A DNA stretch of 64,000 nucleotides from Streptomyces sp. T12 (GTDB lineage Bacteria > Actinomycetota > Actinomycetes > Streptomycetales > Streptomycetaceae), in contig NZ_CP117866.1 of NCBI RefSeq assembly GCF_028736035.1, forward strand, positions 4,092,001 to 4,156,000, in the 5' to 3' direction. The notes beneath the pieces were generated by a model. That model had not been told where the DNA came from, ran no database searches, and worked only from the letters and a program-made list of their open reading frames with translations. The translations under genes were made by a program, and so were the position numbers. How positions within the stretch are numbered: position 1 is the first letter of the stretch; the number at the start of each line of letters is the position of its first letter. Positions 18,946-27,599 of the stretch are shown one piece after another.

Positions 18946-19101
18946 ATGTCCCACATAACGGGCGTCGAGTTGACAGTGGAGGTGCAAACCGCTGTCCTTG
19001 TGGGCATGCTCGCGAACTTGGCACTCACCTCGACCCGCACCGCCGGGTCCCTCGGTGCTGCCCACGTTCGCTGTAGCTGTTGTTGCTGTTCCAGCTGTTG
19101 A
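18946..19101 (+). CDS. Poly-cysteine leader peptide upstream of cysteine dioxygenase
   Basis: This 51-codon reading frame ends in RCSCCCCSSC immediately before its TGA: six cysteines in the last nine codons, five of them the rare TGT. It is preceded by GAGGTGA five bases before the ATG. An in-frame ATG at 19006 would give a 31-residue version, and a TTGACA at 18970 is placed so that transcription could begin at or near that ATG (leaderless). Poly-cysteine leader peptides act as cysteine-responsive attenuators in mycobacteria. Here the frame ends 89 bases before a cysteine dioxygenase, so regulation by charged tRNA-Cys is a direct inference. It is too short for ordinary gene calling. Confidence 0.68.
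   Translation: MSHITGVELTVEVQTAVLVGMLANLALTSTRTAGSLGAAHVRCSCCCCSSC
18970..18998 (+). promoter_or_regulatory. Possible promoter for a leaderless leader transcript
   Basis: A perfect TTGACA (18970-18975) is followed after 17 bases by TGTCCT (18993-18998), a weak -10 match. The predicted start site falls at about 19005, at the internal ATG of the cysteine leader. The -10 is poor, so this is tentative. Confidence 0.3.
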
Positions 19102-19124
19102 GCCACACCTGCTCCAGCTGTAGG

Positions 19125-19144
19125 CCGAGTCGGCCGCGACTCGG
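19125..19144 (+). terminator. Attenuator-like hairpin after the cysteine leader
   Basis: Perfect 7-base arms CCGAGTC and GACTCGG enclose a 6-base loop, followed by the pyrimidine-rich TTTCCGTTCCCTCT. It begins 24 bases after the leader stop codon and 66 bases before the dioxygenase ATG, where a transcription attenuator would be expected. The upstream repeated CAGCTG words (19092-19097 and 19115-19120) could form a competing structure. Confidence 0.5.
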
Positions 19145-19190
19145 TTTCCGTTCCCTCTGACCTTCCTTCACTGAGGAACCACCGCACCCC

Positions 19191-19697
19191 ATGAACAGCG
19201 ACAGCGACCTCCAGATCGCCGGCGACATCCTCGAAGTCCCGCACCTCCTCCAGGCTCCGCGCGAGCACCCGGCCACCGTCGCCGAGTTCGCCGGCCTGGC
19301 CCGCTCCATCGCCGCGGACCGCTCCCAGTGGGAGCACCTCGTCCGGTACGACGCGACCACGCGCTGGTACCACCGGCTGCGCACGGGCCCCGGCTACGAG
19401 GTGTGGCTGCTGTCCTGGGTGCCCGGACAGGGCAGCGGGCGGCACGACCACGGCCGCTCCTCCGGCGTGCTGACCGTCCTGGACGGCGCGCTGACCGAGC
19501 GCACGGAGCGCGGCACGCGCGTGTTGGCGGCGGGAGCGCAGCGCGTGTTCGCGCCGGGGTACTCGCACGAGGTCGTGAACGACGCGCTGGAGCCGGCGGT
19601 GAGCCTGCACGTGTACTACCCGGGCCTGACGGAGATGCCGATGCACCCGACCCGGGCCTGCGAGGCTCGTATCGAGCCGAGTCCGGTGACTGCCTGA
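19191..19697 (+). CDS. Cysteine dioxygenase
   Basis: This 168-residue cupin oxidises cysteine to cysteine sulfinate with iron and oxygen. The iron ligands are visible in GSGRHDHGRSSG (His85, His87) and in VSLHVYYPG (His140), in line with the family. ATG at 19191 follows TGAGGA about 12 bases upstream, a weak site, which fits control by the upstream leader. fbiA begins 34 bases downstream and may share the transcript. The physiological logic of a cysteine leader ahead of a catabolic enzyme is discussed in the findings. Confidence 0.9.
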   Translation: MNSDSDLQIAGDILEVPHLLQAPREHPATVAEFAGLARSIAADRSQWEHLVRYDATTRWYHRLRTGPGYEVWLLSWVPGQGSGRHDHGRSSGVLTVLDGALTERTERGTRVLAAGAQRVFAPGYSHEVVNDALEPAVSLHVYYPGLTEMPMHPTRACEARIEPSPVTA

Positions 19698-19731
19698 CCC
19701 GTTGTCGTACCCGCCTGCAAGACTGGCTTCC

Positions 19732-20691
19732 ATGCGCATTGTGGTTCTGGCAGGCGGCATCGGTGGTGCCCGGTTCCTGCGCGGTCTGAAGCGGGCCGTG
19801 CCGGACGCGGACATCACGGTCATCGGCAACACCGGAGACGACATCCACCTCTTCGGGCTGAAGGTCTGCCCGGACCTCGACACGGTGATGTACACGCTCG
19901 GCGGCGGCATCAACGAGGAGCAGGGGTGGGGCCGGGCGGACGAGACCTTCCATCTCAAGGAGGAGCTCGCGGCGTACGGAGTGGGGCCGGAGTGGTTCGG
20001 GCTCGGCGACCGGGACTTCGCCACGCACATCGTGCGGACGCAGATGATCGGCGCCGGATACCCGCTCAGCGCGGTGGCGGAGGCGCTGTGCGACCGCTGG
20101 AAGCCGGGAGTCCGTCTCATCCCCATGACCGACGACCGCGTCGAGACGCATGTCGCGATCGAGATGGACGGCGAACGCAGGGCCGTCCACTTCCAGGAGT
20201 ACTGGGTGCGGCTGCGGGCCTCGGTGCCGGCGGAGGCGATCGTGCCGGTCGGCGCGGAGCAGGCCAAGCCTGCGCCAGGCGTCCTGGAGGCCATCGCCGA
20301 GGCGGACGTCATCCTCTTCCCGCCGTCCAACCCGGTCGTCTCGGTCGGCACGATCCTCGCCGTGCCCGGCATCCGCGAGGCGATCGCCGAGGCCGGGGTG
20401 CCGGTGGTGGGGCTGTCCCCCATCGTCGGGGACGCGCCCGTGCGCGGGATGGCCGACAAGGTGCTCGCGGCGGTCGGCGTGGAGTCGACGGCCGCGGCGG
20501 TCGCCGAGCACTACGGCTCGGGGCTGCTGGACGGCTGGCTCGTCGACACCGTCGACACGGGTGCCGTGGAGCGGGTCGAGGCGGCCGGCATCCGCTGCCG
20601 GGCCGTACCGCTGATGATGACCGACGTCGACGCGACCGCGCAGATGGCCCGGGAGGCGCTGGCGCTGGCGGAGGAGGTGCGGGGGGCTTGA
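19732..20691 (+). CDS. fbiA: 2-phospho-L-lactate transferase-family enzyme (F420 synthesis)
   Basis: This 319-residue CofD/FbiA enzyme transfers a phospho-three-carbon unit from its guanylyl-activated form to the deazaflavin Fo. In actinobacteria the donor derives from phosphoenolpyruvate, giving dehydro-F420-0. Features are [59 protein letters not shown] and [15 protein letters not shown]. The ATG at 19732 gives the conserved start. Its stop overlaps the fbiB TTG start by four bases (TTGA), so the two steps are translationally coupled. Confidence 0.95.
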   Translation: MRIVVLAGGIGGARFLRGLKRAVPDADITVIGNTGDDIHLFGLKVCPDLDTVMYTLGGGINEEQGWGRADETFHLKEELAAYGVGPEWFGLGDRDFATHIVRTQMIGAGYPLSAVAEALCDRWKPGVRLIPMTDDRVETHVAIEMDGERRAVHFQEYWVRLRASVPAEAIVPVGAEQAKPAPGVLEAIAEADVILFPPSNPVVSVGTILAVPGIREAIAEAGVPVVGLSPIVGDAPVRGMADKVLAAVGVESTAAAVAEHYGSGLLDGWLVDTVDTGAVERVEAAGIRCRAVPLMMTDVDATAQMAREALALAEEVRGA

Positions 20692-21998
20692 GCGAGGTGT
20701 CTGCCGACGGCTACCGGGTCTGGGCCGTTTCCGGGATTCCCGAGGTCCAGCGGGGCGACGACCTCGCGAAGCTGATCGCCGCCGCCGAACCCGGGCTGGT
20801 CGACGGGGATGTCCTCCTCGTCACCTCGAAGATCGTGTCCAAGGCGGAGGGGCGCATGGTCGAGGCGGTCGACCGGGAGGCCGCGATCGATGCGGAGACC
20901 GTACGGGTCGTGGCGCGTCGCGGCGCCCTCCGTATCGTCGAGAACCGGCAGGGGCTCGTGATGGCCGCCGCCGGGGTCGACGCCTCCAACACCCCTGCCG
21001 GGACCGTGCTGTTGCTGCCCGAGGACCCGGACGCGTCCGCGCGGGCGATCCGGGAGGGGCTGCGGGACACCCTCGGCGTCGACGTCGGGGTCGTCGTCAC
21101 CGACACCTTCGGGCGGCCCTGGCGCTCCGGGCTCACGGACGTGGCGATCGGTGCGGCGGGCGTGCGGGTGCTCGACGATCTGCGCGGGGGCACGGACGCG
21201 TACGGCAATCCGCTCAGCGCGACCGTCGTGGCGACGGCGGACGAACTCGCCGCCGCCGGTGACCTGGTGAAGGGCAAGGCCGCCGGGCTCCCCGTCGCCG
21301 TCGTGCGCGGGCTGGCGCACACGGTCGCCGAGGACCACGGGGAGGGGGCGCGGGCCCTGGTGCGCGGCGCGCGTGACGACATGTTCCGGCTGGGGACGTC
21401 GGAAGCCGTACGGGAGGCGGTCACCCAGCGGCGTACCGTACGGGCCTTCACGGACGAGCCCGTCGACCCCGGGGCCGTGCGGCGGGCGGTCGCGGCGGCC
21501 GTGACGGCGCCGGCGCCGCATCACACCACGCCCTGGCGGTTCGTGCTGCTGGAGTCGGAGGAGTCGCGGACGCGGCTTCTCGACGCGATGCGGGAGGCGT
21601 GGGTCGCCGATCTGCGGCGGGACGGCAAGAGCGAGGAGTCCATCGCCAAGCGGGTGCGGCGCGGGGACGTGCTGCGCAACGCGCCGTATCTGGTGGTGCC
21701 CTGCCTGGTCATGGACGGGTCGCACACCTACGGCGACGTGCGGCGGGACGGGGCGGAGCGGGAGATGTTCGTCGTCGCCACCGGTGCCGGGGTGCAGAAC
21801 TTCCTGGTCGCGCTGGCCGGGGAGCGGCTGGGCTCGGCGTGGGTGTCCTCGACCATGTTCTGCCGGGATGTGGTCCGGGAGGTGCTCGGGTTGCCGGAGG
21901 ACTGGGATCCGATGGGGGCGGTGGCGGTCGGTCATCCGGCGGAGGAACCACGGGCGCGGCCGGAGCGGGATGCGGGGGGTTTCATCGAGGTGCGGTGA
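20688..21998 (+). CDS. fbiB: Coenzyme F420-0:L-glutamate ligase/dehydro-F420 reductase
   Basis: This 436-residue two-domain FbiB finishes F420. The N-terminal CofE domain (about 10-240) adds glutamates: [42 protein letters not shown] and the metal/GTP region follow. The C-terminal nitroreductase-fold domain (about 245-436) has [32 protein letters not shown] and a final [14 protein letters not shown], and reduces dehydro-F420-0. The TTG at 20688 is chosen because GGAGGTG lies eight bases upstream; GTG at 20697 is the alternative. Confidence 0.95.
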   Translation: MSEVSADGYRVWAVSGIPEVQRGDDLAKLIAAAEPGLVDGDVLLVTSKIVSKAEGRMVEAVDREAAIDAETVRVVARRGALRIVENRQGLVMAAAGVDASNTPAGTVLLLPEDPDASARAIREGLRDTLGVDVGVVVTDTFGRPWRSGLTDVAIGAAGVRVLDDLRGGTDAYGNPLSATVVATADELAAAGDLVKGKAAGLPVAVVRGLAHTVAEDHGEGARALVRGARDDMFRLGTSEAVREAVTQRRTVRAFTDEPVDPGAVRRAVAAAVTAPAPHHTTPWRFVLLESEESRTRLLDAMREAWVADLRRDGKSEESIAKRVRRGDVLRNAPYLVVPCLVMDGSHTYGDVRRDGAEREMFVVATGAGVQNFLVALAGERLGSAWVSSTMFCRDVVREVLGLPEDWDPMGAVAVGHPAEEPRARPERDAGGFIEVR

Positions 21999-22014
21999 CC
22001 GTCGCCGCGCAGGG

Positions 22015-22079
22015 CCTACGCTCGTAGGAAGCCTCCGATACAGCGCTTGCAGGACTCGTGCGGTGCCTACGTCGGTAGG
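22015..22079. repeat. Two similar palindromes ahead of the glycosylase gene
   Basis: CCTACG-CT-CGTAGG (22015-22028) and CCTAC-GTCG-GTAGG (22066-22079) are two 14-base palindromes with shared arms, centred 51 bases apart, nearly five helical turns. They occupy the 108-base gap between fbiB and the DNA glycosylase gene and could be paired operator sites or small hairpins. Confidence 0.5.
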
Positions 22080-22106
22080 CCCCCTCCGTACCCCTAGGAC
22101 CTCTCC

Positions 22107-23108
22107 GTGGCAGGACGTTTTGCTCCGCGGCCCACGCGTACGACTGTGCGCGGTGGGCATGTCGCTGTGCCTGCGGGTGTGCCGCGGCAGGCTGTCGCGC
22201 CGGCGAAGGTGCGGACGGTGGTGCCGGACGGGCCGCTCGATCTCGGGCTGGTGCTGGGGCCGCTGAGGCGGGGGCCGGGGGATCCGACGTTCCGGGCGAT
22301 GCCGGACGGGTCCGTGTGGCGGGCCTGCCGTACGCCTGCCGGGGCCGGGACGCTGCGGGTCAGCGTGCGGGGTGCCGAAGTGCGGGGCGAGGCCTGGGGG
22401 CCGGGGGCCGAGTGGCTGCTGGAGCAGTTGCCGGAGTTGCTCGGGGCCGCCGACGACCCGTCCGCCTTCGTGCCGCGGCACCGGCTGGTGGCGCTCGCTC
22501 GGCATCGGCGGCCGGGGTTGCGGCTGACGCGGACCGGGTTGGTGCTGGAGTCGTTGATTCCGTCGATCCTGGAGCAGAAGGTCACGACCGATGAGGCGTA
22601 TCGGGCGTGGCGGTTGCTGGTACGGAAGTACGGGGAGCCGGCGCCGGGGCCCGCGCCGACGCGGATGTGTGTGATGCCGGATGCGGGGACCTGGCGGCTG
22701 ATTCCGTCCTGGGAGTGGCATCGGGCCGGGGTCGACAACAAACGGGCGTCCACGATTTTGCGAGCCGTACGGGTCGCTGCGCGGCTGGAGGAAGCGGTGC
22801 GGATGTCTCCGGCGGATGCGCAGGCCCGGTTGGAGGTCGTGTCGGGGATCGGGCCGTGGACGTCTGCGGAGGTTGTGCAGCGGAGTCATGGGGCGGCGGA
22901 TGCGGTGACCGTGGGGGATCTGCATCTGCCGGGGATCGTGGGGTGGGCGCTTGCCGGGGATCGGGATGCGGATGACTCCGTGATGCTGGAGTTGCTGGAG
23001 CCGTATGCGGGGCAGCGGCATCGGGCGGCTCGGTTGATTCTGCTGAGCGGGCGGGTTCCGGCTCGGCGGGCGCCGCGGATGCCTCGGGGGGATATCGGGG
23101 CGTTGTGA
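22107..23108 (+). CDS. DNA-3-methyladenine glycosylase-like HhH-GPD protein
   Basis: This 333-residue protein has the helix-hairpin-helix/GPD fold of base-excision glycosylases. The C-terminal core includes LESLIPSILEQKVTTDEAYRAW (about 148-170), LEVVSGIGPWTSAEVV (hairpin, about 247-262) and AVTVGDLHLPGIVGWAL, where the Asp is the probable catalytic residue. It resembles AlkA-type glycosylases that remove alkylated bases. The GTG at 22107 follows an AGGAC site at moderate distance. An N-terminal stretch of about 40 basic residues is family-atypical. Confidence 0.85.
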   Translation: MAGRFAPRPTRTTVRGGHVAVPAGVPRQAVAPAKVRTVVPDGPLDLGLVLGPLRRGPGDPTFRAMPDGSVWRACRTPAGAGTLRVSVRGAEVRGEAWGPGAEWLLEQLPELLGAADDPSAFVPRHRLVALARHRRPGLRLTRTGLVLESLIPSILEQKVTTDEAYRAWRLLVRKYGEPAPGPAPTRMCVMPDAGTWRLIPSWEWHRAGVDNKRASTILRAVRVAARLEEAVRMSPADAQARLEVVSGIGPWTSAEVVQRSHGAADAVTVGDLHLPGIVGWALAGDRDADDSVMLELLEPYAGQRHRAARLILLSGRVPARRAPRMPRGDIGAL

Positions 23109-23140
23109 CGAGGGCCTGCGCCGTGGGTGCCGCCTGAGTT

Positions 23141-23303
23141 TCTCGCCCCCGCCGCCCCCTCCCGTCTACCCGTCTACCCGTCCCATCCTGAAGGGTCTCC
23201 GCCCCTTCGACCCCGCTGGGGCTGCCGCCCCGGACCCCGCTTCGGCCCTGAACGGGCCTCGTCCTCGAACTCCCCCAGAGGGGGCACCCCCAGACGGGCT
23301 GAG
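23141..23303. repeat. Dispersed GC-rich intergenic repeat, copy B
   Basis: This is a diverged second copy of the repeat at 8151-8284, here between the convergent ends of the glycosylase and nucleotidyltransferase genes. It has a local duplication of CCCGTCTA and an inserted CCCCCAG/GGGGGCACCCCC palindromic element (about 23268-23292) replacing a few bases of copy A. It probably serves or hosts a terminator. Confidence 0.8.
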
Positions 23304-23326
23304 ATGCACTCGGCGCCGCGAGGCGT

Positions 23327-24409
23327 CTACAGATCCGGCGAAAAGCGCACCGCCCCCGCCGGGATCCGGGCGTCGCACCACACTCGCGCGCCCTCCCGCA
23401 GCTCGTTGTCGGCGCCGATCACCGCGCCGTCGCCGATGACCGTGCCGGTGAGGACCGAGCGTTCGCCTACGCGGGCGCGGGTGCCGATGAGGGAGTCGGT
23501 GATGATGGCGCCGGGTTCGATGACGGCGCCCGGGAGGATCGTGCTGCCGAAGACGCGCGCTCCCTCGGCCACGAAGGCGCCCTCGCCCACCACCGTGCCG
23601 CCGGTCAGCTTGGCGTCGGGGGCCACCCTGGCGGTGGGCAGGATCAGGCGGTCGCCGCAGCGGCCGGGGACGGCGGGGGAAGGGGCCCGGCCCAGGACGA
23701 GGTCCGCCGAGCCGCGGACGAAGGCCGCGGGGGTGCCCAGGTCGAGCCAGTACGTCGAGTCGACCATGCCCTGGAGGTGGGCTCCGGCCGAGAGGAGGTC
23801 AGGGAAGGTCTCGCGTTCGACGGAGACCGGGCGGCCCGCCGGGATCGTGTCGATGACCGAGCGGCGGAAGACGTACGCCCCCGCGTTGATCTGGTCGGTG
23901 ACGATCTCCTCGGGGGTCTGGGGCTTCTCCAGGAACGCCGTCACTCGGCCGGTGTCGTCCGTGGGGACCAGGCCGTACGCCCTCGGGTCCGTCACCTTCG
24001 TCAGGTGGAGGGAGACGTCCGCGCCCGTCGTCTCGTGCGTGCGGATCAGCGCCCTGATGTCCAGGCCCGTCAGGATGTCGCCGTTGAAGATCAGGACCGG
24101 GTCGTCGGGCGCGGAGTGGAGCCGGGACGCCACGTTGCGGATCGCGCCGCCCGTGCCGAGGGGCTCCTCCTCCGTCACGTACTCCAGGTGGAGGCCGAGC
24201 GCGGAGCCGTCGCCGAAGTACGGCTCGAAGACCTCCGCCAGGTACGACGTCGCCAGGACGATGTGGTCCACGCCCGCGGCTCTCGCTCTGGCCAACTGGT
24301 GGGTGAGGAAGGGGACTCCGGCCGCCCGGACCATGGGCTTCGGCGTGTGCACGGTGAGCGGACGCAGCCGAGTGCCCTTGCCGCCGACCAGGAGGATCGC
24401 TTCTGTCAC
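23327..24409 (-). CDS. Sugar-1-phosphate nucleotidyltransferase (probable GDP-mannose type)
   Basis: This 360-residue enzyme activates a sugar-1-phosphate with an NTP. The N-terminal Rossmann-like domain has LLVGGKGTRLRPLT (nucleotide loop), HTPKPMV, LGTGGAIRNV, the metal Asp in LIFNGDILTGLD and FLEKPQTP. The C-terminal part (about 250-360) is a left-handed parallel beta-helix with VAPDAKLTGGTVVGEGAFV-type hexapeptides. Mannose-1-phosphate from ManB is the likely substrate by context, although glucose-1-phosphate cannot be excluded. Start is GTG at 24409. Confidence 0.87.
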   Translation of the reverse strand: MTEAILLVGGKGTRLRPLTVHTPKPMVRAAGVPFLTHQLARARAAGVDHIVLATSYLAEVFEPYFGDGSALGLHLEYVTEEEPLGTGGAIRNVASRLHSAPDDPVLIFNGDILTGLDIRALIRTHETTGADVSLHLTKVTDPRAYGLVPTDDTGRVTAFLEKPQTPEEIVTDQINAGAYVFRRSVIDTIPAGRPVSVERETFPDLLSAGAHLQGMVDSTYWLDLGTPAAFVRGSADLVLGRAPSPAVPGRCGDRLILPTARVAPDAKLTGGTVVGEGAFVAEGARVFGSTILPGAVIEPGAIITDSLIGTRARVGERSVLTGTVIGDGAVIGADNELREGARVWCDARIPAGAVRFSPDL

Positions 24410-24520
24410 CTGTCGTCTCTGCTTCCTGCCGGGACCGGCCGAACTGTCATTCAGCCGGCCAGTGTATGCAGACCGTTGTGCGGCGCTCTCGACGGCAGTG
24501 CGGTACTCCGCGCCCCAGGC

Positions 24521-26035
24521 TCAGCGGCCCTGGTAGCGGGCCGCCGTGGCGCGGGCCGTGCCGAGCTTGCGGTAGAGCTGCAGTCCCGGGCACTCCGTGG
24601 AGAAGCCGTCCCGGTGGCCGGAGATCACATTCAGCCGTACGTTCTTTCCCTTTCGGTAGAGATTGCCACCGGCGGACTTCAGGTATGTCTTTCCGCGCGG
24701 ATTGGCCCCGTAGAGGCCCAGTTTCCAAGCCGTGAGGCGGGCCACGGCCTTCACCGCGGCGCCGGTCGGCTTTCTGGAGCCGTAGCTGCCGAGGACGGCG
24801 ATCCCCATGCTGTTGGTGTTGAAACCGAGAGTGTGGGCACCCAGGACCGGCTTCGCCACTCCCCCGGCGCGTCCCTCGTAGATGTTTCCGCACTTGTCGA
24901 CGAGGAAGTTGTAGCCGACGTCGCGCCAGCCCATGCTCTTGACGTGGTAGCGGTAGATGCCGCGAATGAGCGAGGGGACCTGCGAGCACCAGTACTTGCT
25001 GCCGGTCGCCGTGTGGTGCACGAAGGCCGCCTTCACCTTCTTCGTGTAGACGAACTGCCGCTCCCGCCACCCCTCGTTCGCGCCCCAGCCGCGCCGCGTG
25101 ACGATGCGCGGCCGCGGCCCGATGTACGGCTTCGCCCGCTGCTCCTGCGTCAACTCGTCACCGCGCAGGGCCAGCAGCTCCCGTTCGGTCTCGGCGCGGC
25201 CGAGCGCGGGGATCTCGGAGACACCGAGAGGCGCGAGTTCGGCGTTGACGGCGGACGCGGCCGTGTCGGCGGCGGAGGCACCGAGGGCCTCGGCGGTCTC
25301 GGCGGTCTCGGCCTGCAGGGAGCCGGGGCGGGGGGCGCCGGGGTCGTCCGGCGCGGGGGCGGCTTCGCCGGGATCGACGAGTTCGAGGCGAAGGCCGGCG
25401 GGAAGCGGAGAGACGACGCCGGTGCCGGCCGGCGGGGTCGGGTCACCACTGCCCGGGACCCGTGCGCCCTGCTCGGGCCCGGTCTCGACGGCCTGCGCCG
25501 TGACCCGCACCTCCACAGCGTCCGACTCCCCGACCCACAGCGGCGCCGTGGAGCCGCGTACCCGGCCGGAGGTGCGTTCGACGCTGCCCGGGTCGGCCGC
25601 GTGTTCGCCGTTGTGCGTCTCTACGTCCTGCCAGCCGGACCAGGTGCCGGTGTCGACGGCGCGGGTGCGGACCTGGACGCGGCCGTGCAGTTCGGCGTCC
25701 GGGTCGTCCCAGACGACGCCGACGAGGGAGAAGTGCCGTACGTCTCGTGGGGACAGGCCCTCTGCGGCGGGGGCCCCGACGACGCGGTCACGGGTGAGGG
25801 GGGTGAGGGGGGCGAGGGGCATCGACTGGGTGCTGCCGGGGACGTACGACTCGGCATCTCCCTGACGCACCGCCGGCCCGGCCACCGTCTCCCCGCGCGT
25901 GGCCGCTTCCGCACTGAGCGCCGGTCTCGCGGACGACGCGACGGCGGGTGGGGTGAACGGGAGGGCTAGAGCGGCCGCGCACGTGACACCGATCGAGGAA
26001 GCAAGGAATCCACGCATACCCCAGATGTTGGACAT
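24521..26035 (-). CDS. Secreted PGRP-type N-acetylmuramoyl-L-alanine amidase
   Basis: This 504-residue wall hydrolase cuts the bond between muramic acid and the peptide stem. A signal peptide (MRGFLASSIGVTCAAALALPF) precedes a beta-rich region of about 270 residues and a C-terminal PGRP/amidase_2 domain (about 320-490). Zinc-site elements are FVHHTATG, WRDVGYNFLVDKCGNIYEGR (Tyr), and GHRDGFSTECPG (His and Cys), so it should be active. ATG 26035 is preferred; ATG 26017 is the alternative. It is divergent from the TIGR03089 gene. Confidence 0.9.
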   Translation of the reverse strand: MSNIWGMRGFLASSIGVTCAAALALPFTPPAVASSARPALSAEAATRGETVAGPAVRQGDAESYVPGSTQSMPLAPLTPLTRDRVVGAPAAEGLSPRDVRHFSLVGVVWDDPDAELHGRVQVRTRAVDTGTWSGWQDVETHNGEHAADPGSVERTSGRVRGSTAPLWVGESDAVEVRVTAQAVETGPEQGARVPGSGDPTPPAGTGVVSPLPAGLRLELVDPGEAAPAPDDPGAPRPGSLQAETAETAEALGASAADTAASAVNAELAPLGVSEIPALGRAETERELLALRGDELTQEQRAKPYIGPRPRIVTRRGWGANEGWRERQFVYTKKVKAAFVHHTATGSKYWCSQVPSLIRGIYRYHVKSMGWRDVGYNFLVDKCGNIYEGRAGGVAKPVLGAHTLGFNTNSMGIAVLGSYGSRKPTGAAVKAVARLTAWKLGLYGANPRGKTYLKSAGGNLYRKGKNVRLNVISGHRDGFSTECPGLQLYRKLGTARATAARYQGR

Positions 26036-26158
26036 AGTCACACAAACCTGTCCATCTGGAAGTTGACGGAGTGTCGGCGTCCGATTCCCCCGAACCGGTG
26101 GTGGCCGGGCGCCCCCGACAGGGGGTGTGCGCCTATGTGTCCGCGTACGCTTGCGCGG

Positions 26159-26914
26159 GTGAACGCCACCGATCGCACCCCTGCCGACCTGCTGCGTTCC
26201 GCGCTCGCCGCGGATCCCGGACGCCCCCTGGTGACCTTCTACGACGACGCCACCGGGGAACGTGTCGAATTGTCCGTGGCCACCTTCGCCAATTGGGTGG
26301 CCAAGACCGCGAATCTGCTCCAGGGCGACCTCGGGGCCGGGCCGGGTGACCGGGTCGCGCTGCTGTTGCCCACCCACTGGCAGACGGCGGTCTGGCTGCT
26401 GGCCTGTTCGTCGGTGGGCACGATCGCGGACGTGGGCGGGGATCCGGCGGCGGCCGACGTGGTCGTGAGCGGACCGGATTCCCTGGAGGCCGCGCGGGCG
26501 TGCCGAGGGGAACGTGTCGCGTTGGCGCTACGGCCGCTGGGGGGCCGCTTCCCGCAGCCGCCGGCCGGTTTCGCCGACTACGCCGTGGAGGTGCCGGGCC
26601 AGGGCGACCGTTTCGCCCCGTACGCGCCGGTCGACCCCGAGGATCCGGCGCTGATCGTGGCCGGCCGGGAGTTCAGCGGCGCCGAAGTGGTCGAACGCGC
26701 CCGCGCCGAGGCGACGGGGCTGGGCCTCACGGGACCGGGCTCCCGCATCCTGTCGTCCCTTCCCTACGACACCTGGGAGGGCCTCAACGCCGGCCTGTAC
26801 GCGGCCCTGGCGACCGACGGCTCGGTCGTCCTGTGCCGCCACCTCGACTCCCTGGACGAGGAGTCCCTGGCCAAGCGCATCGAAACCGAGCGGGTGACGG
26901 CGACGGCGCGGTAG
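26159..26914 (+). CDS. TIGR03089 family protein
   Basis: This 251-residue actinobacterial protein resembles the N-terminal part of AMP-binding (acyl-CoA synthetase-like) enzymes: VTFYDDATGERVELSVATFANWVAKTANLL, GPGDRVALLLPTHWQTAVWLL and a variable region, but it lacks the C-terminal adenylation motifs and is far shorter than true ligases. Function is unknown. The GTG at 26159 (MNATDRTPADLLRSAL) is the characteristic start. It lies between the amidase and LCP genes, suggesting a link to wall metabolism. Confidence 0.88.
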   Translation: MNATDRTPADLLRSALAADPGRPLVTFYDDATGERVELSVATFANWVAKTANLLQGDLGAGPGDRVALLLPTHWQTAVWLLACSSVGTIADVGGDPAAADVVVSGPDSLEAARACRGERVALALRPLGGRFPQPPAGFADYAVEVPGQGDRFAPYAPVDPEDPALIVAGREFSGAEVVERARAEATGLGLTGPGSRILSSLPYDTWEGLNAGLYAALATDGSVVLCRHLDSLDEESLAKRIETERVTATAR

Positions 26915-26932
26915 CCCTCCGGGGGGCGGGGT

Positions 26933-27114
26933 GACTGCGTCGGCTGGGCCGAGTCACAGGTGCGGTTCGTTTTGCGGGTCACCCGGCGCTGCGGCTGGGC
27001 CCGGGTGGGTCTCGCGGCGGGGCGACCGCGTCGGCCGGACCAAGCCACAGACACCGCCTGCTTGCCGGTCACCCGGCGCCGCGGCTGGGCGGAGGGAGTC
27101 GCGCGGCCCGGCGC
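26933..27114. repeat. Imperfect tandem duplication, about 91 bases per unit
   Basis: Units beginning at 26933 and 27024 share GACnGCGTCGG, GTCACCCGGCGC and CGGCTGGGC words in order with a 91-base period. They lie at the start of a 685-base gap (26915-27599) with no credible gene between the TIGR03089 and first LCP genes. Confidence 0.65.
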
Positions 27115-27277
27115 TGACGGGGCGCCGCCCGCGCCCACCCGTGCCGCCCCAGCGGCACGACTGCCCGCGGCTGGGGCGGACGGGCTGGATGAAGCTGACC
27201 GGCATCGCGAAGCAGGGGCGATCGCGGGAACGGGCCGGTGGCCCCACCGACCCGCAGTCGCGTACGGCGGGAAGGTG

Positions 27278-27377
27278 ACGTGCCGGGGGGGTGTCCGCCC
27301 GCAGCGGCCGGCGTCAACACACAGCACCTCCTGCGCAACCGAGCCGCCGGACCGAGGACGGACACCCCCCGGCACGT
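27278..27377. repeat. Long inverted repeat with 61-base loop
   Basis: ACGTGCCGGGGGGGTGTCCG (27278-27297) pairs with CGGACACCCCCCGGCACGT (27359-27377): 19 of 19 bases pair with a single bulged G. It could end transcription of the TIGR03089 gene or be an operator pair. The C-rich remainder of the gap to 27599 has no gene I can support. Confidence 0.65.
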
Positions 27378-27599
27378 CCCCGACCCACAACACACCCGCA
27401 CGCGCTACGCGAACCCCCACCCCACCCGCACAGGCCGCCGCAGGCACCCCGCCCAACCGCCGCAGGCACCCCCGCCCAACCGCCGGAGGCCCCGTCACCC
27501 ATTCAGCCCCCCACCACCCACCCCCCACCCCCCATCCAAGCCATGGTCGTAACAGCAGCCCACACCACACGCACTACGCCATGAGGGGTGGACCCAGCC

